A DNA stretch of 64,000 nucleotides. Origin: Anaeramoeba flamelloides. Taxonomy: Eukaryota > Metamonada > Anaeramoebidae. The notes under the pieces are model-generated. The model did not search any database. It was not told the DNA's origin and was given only the letters and a program-made list of their open reading frames with translations. The position numbers and the translations under genes were made by a program. Shown here piece by piece: positions 55,517-64,000 of the stretch. Position 1 is the first letter of the stretch; the number at the start of each line of letters is the position of its first letter. The stretch lies in NCBI GenBank assembly GCA_027625915.1, contig JANTQA010000023.1, forward strand, positions 22,010,001 to 22,074,000, read 5' to 3'.

Positions 55517-56110
55517 ATACTCATTTAATTGTTTGATAGCTAAAGTAGATCAACTTATTTTGAAAAAAAACATAGAGTTTTATTGAGGTTTACTAGAATT
55601 TGGAAAATGATAATTTTTATTCTTTTTTTTTGATTGATTGAATGCTGTTTTGAACAAGTATGATTTCATTATCGTCATTCTAATAAGTGTGTGAGTTATA
55701 ATTTAAAAAGATTGATTCTTAAATACAAATAATTATTTGGCAATTAAACAACAATTTTCTCTAATATTGTGAATTAAAAATCGTATCATCATTTATTTTC
55801 ATATCCAAGCTTTTTTTTAATACTATAATTTTAATTTATTAATTAAATATCTTGATTAAAAGTACCAAAAAAAATATTTAAATCTTTAACAATTTTGAAT
55901 TTTTTTCAAATTATTATTTACAAATATCTCTTTATTGACAAGAGCAAAAATTTTGAATTTATCTGGGCTTATGCTTAAATGATACATAATTCTCTTCAAA
56001 ACTATCATTTTTCAAAAGGATCATTAAACTTGTCACAAAAACTAATGAAAAATTTATACGAATTTTTTTTTCATTTTTTTTCAATTCTATTTCTTTTTAA
56101 TATTTTTTAA

Positions 56111-59100
56111 ATGGGAAACAAATTAAACCCAAAAAAAATCAAAAACCCTGGTTTGTTCAACTTTTAAAATATTTTTCGACTCAAAACAACTCTAACTAAT
56201 TTGAAACGATTTGCCTTTCTTTCCTAATTTTCTCACATAATCATTCAAACCAAAATAAAAAAAAACCTCTTTGTATCTTCATAAAATAATATGCAAAAAT
56301 TGAAACATTGATCGACCCAACAAAAAATTATTTCACAACAAATACAGTTGCTAGAAAATTTTTTACAGATCTACGGCCCTATTACAATAATGAAAAAAAA
56401 AAAAAACAAAAAGTACAATTTTAACTTTTCTTCACAAAAAATGCAAAAAAACCTAATCCTTTGTTTTTTAAAATCCTCTTAATTAACTTTTTGAAATTAA
56501 TACATTAGCTACTTCTAAATGTTTTCAAAGTCCTGGAAAGGTGCCCACAAGATAACGAAACAATCGCCCTCAGTTTTAATAATATCCCTTTAGGGGATTT
56601 GAATGCTAAAAGGATTATCCAAGTTTTATCTGCTAACCCATTGATTACAAAGCTCTCTTTGAGAAATACAAAAATTACAAAGCAGTCTGCTGAACAATTG
56701 TCTGAGTTCTTAAAAACCAAACACTCTCTTCAAGAAGTTGATCTAAGTCAAAATAGGATCGGTAAATTCTTCTTCTTTCTTTCTTTCATCTTTCACCCTT
56801 CTTGAAAAAAAAAAAAAAAAAAAAATTACAGAATCACAATATCAATAATAAATATTCGATCGTCACCTTTAAGTTTTTGTATTGGATCAGTAACAGTTCA
56901 TTTTGTTTCAACCAACACTTTATTGTTTTTTTAACTTGACACACCCAAAAAATTGACTCAAAACCAAAATACATCAAATTAAAAAATAATTCTTTTTTAA
57001 TTTGTTTTTTCTCTTACTAACCCCTTCCAAATAAATATCCTCTTTTTTCTAAAGGAATTTCTGGTGTAAGAACAATTTGTGATGCCATTTCTCTTCGTCC
57101 TATTATAACTGGACTGTATTTAAACGATTGTAAAATAGGGAATGATGGAGCGATCGTGTTATCTGATCTCTTGGAGACATGTCTAACTTTAGAAAATTTG
57201 GAGATCTGTAAAAACAAAGTGGGCAAAAGAGGGATGAGCTTTATCGTTGAAGCGCTGCGGGAAAACTATAGCCTAGTGTCTTTGAGAGTTGAAAAGAACT
57301 CGGGCATTTTGAAGGAGGACTTCAACCAGGCAAGGCGCTATGTGGAGCGTAACTCGGCTGTCAGCGAAGTCTTGGATCAAATAATTTCAAACACATGCCA
57401 TCCTTCTTATAAGTATAGGATGCACAATTTTTCCAAATCCGTGCGAGGGATTGACATGCTACTAGGTAAAAAGCAGCAAATGATGGAATCCCAAAAAGAC
57501 AATTCGCGTTTAGTCCAAATATTTGAAGAAACAGGGAAACGCGCCAAAAAAGATAACATTGTAGATTCCAAAGTGGAGAAGGGCAAATGGAGAGTCGGCT
57601 TTGCAGAAATGATGGGACGAAGAGAAACACAAGAAGACGTTTTAGTAATTAAAGAAAATTGGTTTGATTTTACCACAATTGACTCCATTTGGGCTATTAA
57701 TTCTGGGTTTTGGGACCACAATAGTATCAAAAAAAGAGTCAAGGGAAAATACGAAGAACAAGAAGAAGAAGAAGAAAAGATTTTCCAAGAAACTATTGTC
57801 AAGGGCGAACTGAGAAATATCGAAATTGAGAATTCAGATTTCTTTGGGTTATTTGATGGGCATGGTTTGTATCATTCCTATATGTTTTTTGTATTTTTTG
57901 TATTTTTTGTATTTTTGGTTTTTTATAAAATACAAAATTCCTTGTACATCTGGAAAATGTGAATTGAATATTACAATCATTTTAACAAAGTAAACTTGTT
58001 CATAATACTTTTATTAAGTTTCAACAAAGCTAGAGCACTTGATATACAATGGGAATTTCTTTTTCCGAATACTGGTATTTGAATAATAATGAGAAAAAAC
58101 TTTCACTTCATTTTTCCTCCAATTTAATTCTTTTACAAAGAGAAATAAATCTCAAAGAAATTGATTGAAATTTGTAAGCTCGGGGTTTTTTGTTTGGTGC
58201 TTTTTTATGTATATCCATTGGTATATACTCATCGGTGGAGCCTAACAATCCCAAACAGAAGTAAGATTTCAGAATTAGATTAAAGCAAAGATAGATCAAT
58301 TGATTTTATCCCATTTAAAATTTCAAATACTTGGAAAGCAAAAACCAATTCAACTTAAGGACTAACCAGAAAACCGAAATTTTCCAAAGGCTAGCCTAAT
58401 GGTGCAAAAAAAAAAATTGATTAGTTGATCCTCTTTCAAATAATAAAAAAATGTTCAAAAAGTGTATAAAAAAGAAAATTCTAATCTAATGTTACAAATC
58501 TTCCAAAAAAAAAAAAAAATCAAAAACAAAACACTTTAGCCATCTTTTCAAGTTTCAGATCTCTGAAAATTCTTAATACTGATAAATTGAAATAAATGTA
58601 TGAAAAATTTTTGCATTATTTTTCATTTTGGAAATTTTTGACCTTCGATTTTGAATAAAGTATTTTCTTGACTTAAAAGTTATAAAACTTTGTAAATTAG
58701 GTAGAACTTCAAAATGTTCCTTGTCAAGTACTACTGTTTTAAAAGTTGAGCTTTATAAGATTTATCAAAATAGAAATTAAACTAAATTTTTTTTTGAATT
58801 TATCATTATTCTTTTTTAGATCATGGCAACTGGATTGTTTTTGTTATTAATACTTTGAAGTTTTGATTTTGTTTTGGATTTGGTAATACTCTTTATGTGA
58901 TAAACAGAGGTTGGCAAGTTTTCAAATCTTTTTTATTGACAAAAAATTGAATAAAATCAAAAAATCTTCTTTTGAAATGGATACTAATCTCTATTATAAT
59001 TTTGATTTCTTTTGGAGAACGTTGCTAACTTTTTTGGATGAGAGAAATATTTTGAACAGAAAAAATTAATTTTAGTTAAATATTGATAGAAAATGAGGAT

Positions 59101-60408
59101 TTTCCAATTTTTTTGTAAATTTTTTAAAGGATATCTTTGACTTTCATTTCATAAATTTAACTTTTTTTTTAAAAAAAAAAATAAATTCAACTTTTTAATA
59201 ATTAAATACAAATTTTTTGTCTTATCATTAAGGATTTGGCCATATACGTGAATTTTTGTTGAACAATTAATAACAGAACTAACATTCATAAAGTATTTAT
59301 TTTTTATTATCCCATTCATTCCAAAAAAAAAATATTAGAAAGAAATAAAAAAATAAAATAAAAACTTTGTTTTTTCTGGATTTACAAGCCAACTGTGATT
59401 TATTTTGTGAATAATTGTTAATCATTATTTATTTAACAGAGCTTTTCTAAGTTTGAAATGTTTTCATTTGCATTTTGAAAAAAAAAATTAATTACTTTAG
59501 TTTAGGATGAATTATTGTATCAAATTCAACTTGTAAAATTACATAAACTTTAACCTTGATCAATGTTTTTTTTATTTTATTTTTATTTTATTGTTTTTGA
59601 TGTGTTCTCCAGGAAAGTAAGGCTTGAATTGGTTTAATATATTAAAGATATGTTATTTGTTTTGATTGATTTTAATCATAATCATATTCGTCTCATTGTT
59701 TTCTTTTTTCTCAGTTGTAAGTTTTTTTCTGTGTCAATATTTAGATTATTATTATTTTTTTTTTGTAAACTATTTTTTTTAATTAACAAATAAATAATAG
59801 GCGGGAGAGAAGCATCCGAACATGTTGGTAATATACTTCCACTCAAAATCAAAGAAAAAATCAACAATGGTATGAAAATTGAAAAGGCAATCCACGATTC
59901 ATTTGTTGAGCTCCATCACGAGATGCTTCATTGGTGTCTATATAGTGGGACAACTGCGGTGTTGATCATAATACTCGGAAATTTTGTGTGGGTTGTAAAT
60001 CTTGGTGATTCAAACGCTGTTTTGTGTAGAAATGGGTATGCCGTGGGTTTAACAACGCCACAAAAGCCAAATGATAAGGAAGAAAAAAAAAGGATCGAAG
60101 AATCAGGTGGTTATGTAAAGGATGGAAGAGTAAACGGAATGTTAGCAGTTAGTAGAGCATTTGGCGATGGGTATTTAAAAAATGTGATAAGTGCAGAGCC
60201 CCAAATCAATAATTTCCAACTTTCCTCGGCTGATAGTTTTATCATTTTGGCGTGTGATGGTGTTTGGGATGTGCTATCTGAAGAGAAGGCGGTTGAAATT
60301 GTGTCTGGGGAAATTGACCCCCAAAAGGCAGCAAAAAGATTAAGGGATGAAGCATATAGCCAAGGAAGTACAGATAATATTTCAGTAATTATAATTTTTC
60401 TTGATTAA
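56111..60408 (+). CDS. Leucine-rich-repeat protein phosphatase 2C, four exons
   Basis: Ser/Thr phosphatase of the metal-dependent PPM/PP2C family with an N-terminal LRR domain. Exons: 56111-56150 (tentative), 56531-56761, 57055-57864 and 59801-60408; phases agree and the model gives 562 residues. Exon 1 would begin MGNKLNPKK, a possible N-myristoylation signal; if it is wrong, exon 2 may start at 56509. Exon 2 and the start of exon 3 hold the LRRs (ITKLSLRNTKIT, LQEVDLSQNRIG, ITGLYLNDCKIG, LENLEICKNKVG). Exon 3 continues through a linker into the catalytic domain: GRRETQED, an acidic insert, then FFGLFDGHG; exon 4 carries GREASEH, SGTTAV, NLGDSNAVLCRNG, GRVNGMLAVSRAFGD, LACDGVWDVLS and GSTDNISV. 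All metal-binding Asp residues are present, so it should be active with Mg or Mn. The last intron is 1936 bp. LRR-PP2C fusions are known from amoebae and resemble the phosphatase part of adenylyl cyclase. Confidence 0.87.
58073..58125. repeat. Solo end of MITE family I
   Basis: 'ggtatttgaataataatgag' followed by 'ctttcacttcatttttcc' matches the left end at 34198. No matching right end found. Confidence 0.4.
58108..58299 (-). other. Coding-like frame inside the last PP2C intron
   Basis: Minus strand, no clear ATG. Reads GLLGSTDEYIPMDIHKKAPN and KKPRAYKFQSISLRFISL, more protein-like than its surroundings. It ends beside a family I MITE end (58073-58107). Nested gene or relic; cannot decide. 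Confidence 0.22.
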
Positions 60409-60765
60409 TTTTTAATTATCAGAAAAATTATTTTTAAATTTCAATTTTTTTTTGAAAATATTAAATTAATTATTTTATTATTCACAATTAATTATTATTT
60501 CTAAGAGTAAACAAAACAAGATACATAGAAATATTAATTATTAAAAAAAAAATTTAAAACTGGAATTAATCATCAGAATTGTCATATATTATTTAACAAA
60601 TAAATTTTTATTATTCATTAATGTTTTTTATTATTATTTGAGTATAATCAGACATTTTTTATTATTTTCTGATATTTCAAACAGTTAGAGTTATTTTTTA
60701 TATTTGCATAATTGTGTTCAATATTATTTATAATTTTTAGATTCTCATTAGGGCAGACCATTTGA

Positions 60766-60796
<31 letters not shown>

Positions 60797-61870
60797 GAAT
60801 TTTGGAATTTTTTTTCTATTTTTTTGGAGACTCGTGATTATATTTACCTTTTTTTTTAAACAATTAATATTTTACAGTGCAAAAAACAACAATAAAAATA
60901 AACTGAAACTCTCAAATAAAAATAAAAATCAAAGAAAATAATAAAATGATTTTGGATTTTTTATTTAAAGAAAAGATTAAAAAGTTTAAAATCAGGAATT
61001 GATTTGTGACAGTACTATCTGAAAAAATTTCATTAATTGTTGTATTTTTCTAAAAATTTATTAAAAGTATCTTGGCTGATTTTAATAATTTTAAATTAGT
61101 TTTCTTTTAAGGGACTTTCAATTAGCTTTAAAGAAAGTTCACTTTTGGATTTTTTATTTACTTTTTTTATGTTTTTTGGTAAATATTTAATTTTATTTTT
61201 CTGGGTTTCTTCTAAATTAATTAAGATTAAAATATTTTTTTTCTTGGTTGTTTTAAACAAGAAAAGTCAAACACTAAAAAAAAAAAAAAAATGAATCTAA
61301 GTTTATTCAAAAAATAGAAAAAAGAGAGATTCCACTTTTATTTATTTTTTGCTCATTTCAGAAATCAGGTATTAAAAGATATTTTATTTTATTGTTTTTA
61401 AGATCTTGAGTAACTCAAAAAATCTTATTTCAGTGATGTTTTCTCATAATATAAAAGTTTTACATTACCCAAATTTAGAACTTTTACAAATGGGCTAAAT
61501 TGATACTCATATGTTTTAGAAAATAAATCAGAATATAATACATTTAAAAAAAAAGAAAAATGTAGAAAATGTGATTATTGTAACCGAAATTATTATGAAA
61601 ATATAAATTACTTTATTTGGTATTGTGAAAGGTATAAATTTATAAGAATCAAGTGGAAAAAAAATTCTCAAAAATTCTAGATAAGATAATAGAGGAAAAA
61701 GTTATTCTTAAAAAAAGAATACACAGAAACTAAGCAACACGATTAATCAAAATTATGAAATTTATTGCGTTTGTTGGTAATATCTTATCAAAGCTATAAG
61801 GTTCGAAAACTTAAGGTAAAAAGTAAAAAATAATAATAAAAAAAGCGAAAACAAAAAATACTTAAAATAG
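60409..61870. other. No gene seen
   Basis: Extremely AT-rich with a run of about 28 T near 60770. No coding support. Confidence 0.55.
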
Positions 61871-61871
<1 letters not shown>

Positions 61872-61911
<40 letters not shown>

Positions 61912-61960
61912 TCGGGCACCGAGTGCCCCACTCTGAAAGTCGTATCTGGGTTTTTTTTTT
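61872..61960. other. AT microsatellite followed by GC-rich hairpin and T run
   Basis: (AT)n to about 61907, then 'gggcaccgagtgccc', a perfect 6-bp stem with 3-base loop, then 'actctgaaagtcgtatctgg' and a run of about 16 T. The T run after a GC-rich block could end a polymerase III transcript. 'ggtacttgacagcactctgc' near 62118 echoes the block, so it may be the end of a repeat. Confidence 0.4.
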
Positions 61961-62432
61961 TTTTTTATTTTAATTCAAAAGAATTGAGTAAAATCAAAGA
62001 TTTTACTTTATTCTTTTGAATACTGGATAATGGATGTTAGCCCTTTTTTTTAATTTTAGAAATAACATGAAAATTACTTGATTTTTTTTTTAATTTTTAA
62101 AATAAAAAAAATTCTAGGTACTTGACAGCACTCTGCGGAATTCCACAACACTTAAAAGAACTTCCTGAATTCCAAGAAATTTATTTTGAGACTTTAATAT
62201 GAAAAAAAAAAATTACACTATTATCTACTAGAGATAATAAATAGATGAAAAACTTATTTTTCAAATAAAATCAAAAATAATATTAAATAATATATTAAAT
62301 TCGATATATTAATTTTTTAATTCAGATATACAGATTTTATGATTATTTTTATATGCCCGACAATTTCATAGAAAAGAAAAAATTAATAATTTTTTATTTT
62401 TATTTTTCTAATTATTTTAGAATCTAATTTGG

Positions 62433-62828
62433 CATTCTTTCGACAGCTACCTTATATTTTTTTTTGATAGCAAATTTTGAAGTTTAATAGAGATTTTTAA
62501 AAAGTTCAATATGGAACAATAAAGTTCATATTGGAAAAACAAATTCCTAAATAATCCAACAATTTTTTCCGATTTTCAAAAATTCACATTTTCATAACAC
62601 AAAATGGCTTTAGCAATCGAATATCAACTAAGAAACTATAAGAAACTATCCTCTTTAAAAAATTATTATTTTTTTGATCTGATCAGAAGATTATGTTTCA
62701 TATTTATTGATTTTCAAAAAAAAAATATTTCTATAGGGACTTTCATATTTGCTTATTCATCTTAATAAAAATCTACATCAGCTTCAAAATTTGATATTAA
62801 AAAAAATTTATTGGCTTTGGAACAACTG
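62433..62828 (+). mobile_element. Tc1/mariner-type MITE, family M3, copy 3
   Basis: About 396 bp. Right end 'ttggctttggaacaactg' followed by TA; left end near 'cattctttcgacagctacc'. Inner ends share 'caaattttgaag'. More diverged than copy 2. Confidence 0.6.
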
Positions 62829-62944
62829 TATATACAAATTACACTTTATAATCATTATAATATAAAGCTTAGTATATAAATTTTTATTATTTGTTTTTTA
62901 TTATTATTAGTAGTAAAGAAATTTTAATAATGGGTATGGAGGAT

Positions 62945-62979
<35 letters not shown>

Positions 62980-64000
62980 CAGATATTACAACTGAGTTGT
63001 GTTTCTTTCATTTCCAAAATGTCAATTACTTGTAAAAAAAATAATATTATCAAGATTCTCTTTGTTTTTTTTTAAAATCAAATAATATAAATTATATTAA
63101 TGATTGATAAGATCTCAATCACAAACAATTAAATGATAGGAAAAAACAATCACATAGTATTTTAAAGTAAAGAATTTAAATAACAGAAAAGGTTTAGGAA
63201 GATCCTAAATACAAAAAATACCAAAAAAAAAAAATGAAAAAAAAAAAAAAAATTGGAAACCATAAGAAAAATAACAAAAGAGGGGGGTTATCTGTTTGTA
63301 AATTATACAATTTGTTGAACAAAAAAAAAAATTACTACAGGTCAAAAAAATAAGAAAAACATTGATAAAAACAATAAAAAAAAACCATCAATATAATAGT
63401 AAATAAAATAAATGTATATAAAATTATACCATATACTGTTATTTTCTCGTTAGTATTCATGAAATTTTTATGTAATAGCCCATTAATTTTTTTTTTTAAA
63501 TAATATTTTTTTTAAAATTATACATCATAAATATTTGGAATGATAGTTAATTGACTTTACTTGTTCAAAATATATTCAATTAAGTTAAAAACGAGAATAA
63601 AAAAATTATCATTTTCCAAACTCTTGTTAATGGTATAAAATATTCATTTTTTATTTTTATTTTCAAATAAGTGGATCTACTTAGGTTATCAATCAATTAA
63701 ATGGGTACTCACGGATAATCCCAACTTTAATGAACATTATGTGGGATTTGAAATGGGCTTAAAAATATTTCTCTATTAATAAAAAGGATTTGATTTTAAA
63801 TTTTCATAAAATTAACAATTACAAATAGATTCAATATTTATATAAAAACTATAAACCAATAAAAAAAAATTTGTACAATTGAAAAAAATAATAAAAATTC
63901 GTTTTTTATACTTCAAGATCGTTAAAAATCTTCATTTTTTTAAAAAATAATTTGTTTTTTTTTCATTCTAAATCCATCCGAGTTAATTTAATTGAATTTG
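62829..64000. other. No gene seen; poly-A run and a family J repeat
   Basis: Poly-A run of about 27 near 62949. Repeat family J copy at 63715-63830 (shared 'actttaatgaacattatgtg' with 11080-11175). Otherwise nothing supported. Confidence 0.5.

Noticed and set aside
61905-61925. Resemblance of the hairpin to the 3' stem of a tracrRNA
   Set aside because: Only a few bases agree; no repeats, spacers or cas genes in the window and the DNA is eukaryotic.

Overview
The window is very AT-rich eukaryotic DNA (long poly-A/T runs, AT microsatellites) with spliceosomal GT-AG introns and the standard genetic code. The gene set (PUF RNA-binding protein, PP6 regulatory subunit exon, LRR-PP2C phosphatase, EF-1A-like GTPase, a large cadherin-like surface receptor, a bacterial-type cupin with an organelle-like presequence) points to a free-living unicellular protist. 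An Anaeramoeba-like metamonad or another amoeboid protist with an AT-rich genome is my best guess, from style of genes and repeats only; no rRNA is present to fix it.

Layout. 0-2 kb: last exon of a SAPS (PP6 regulatory) gene entering from the left. 2-5.3 kb: decayed repeats and coding relics. 5.5-8.8 kb (minus): complete two-exon PUF protein. 9-11.2 kb: repeats and a 514-bp Tc1/mariner-type MITE. 11.2-12.4 kb (minus): two-exon basic unknown protein. 13-18 kb: several candidate very small genes, gene-family relics, a tRNA-like element, and a divergent pair of small genes at 17.2-18.0 kb. 18.8-22.2 kb: three non-autonomous DNA elements, one split by a later insertion. 22.3-24.1 kb: a PIF/Harbinger transposon with an apparently intact spliced transposase. 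24.3-30.4 kb: repeats, a GC-raised island, one small ORF. 30.5-31.8 kb (minus): divergent EF-1A paralogue. 32-40 kb: many MITE copies and relics. 40.4-46.6 kb (plus): a small candidate gene, then the 1809-residue receptor with signal-peptide exon, 13 cadherin-like domains, one membrane helix and acidic tail. 47-50 kb: repeats. 51.0-51.6 kb: cupin. 56.1-60.4 kb: LRR-PP2C phosphatase in four exons. 60.4-64 kb: non-coding and repeats.

Genes do not form operons; each appears to be an independent unit separated by kilobases of decayed mobile DNA. Introns range from about 125 bp to 1.9 kb; the large ones hold repeats. Conserved genes stand out by higher GC than their surroundings. Thematically, the window holds RNA-level control (PUF), phosphorylation control (SAPS subunit, PP2C), an atypical translation-type GTPase and a large surface receptor, but nothing ties them into one pathway. 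Exon joins were made by reading splice sites and checking phase; all need transcript support.
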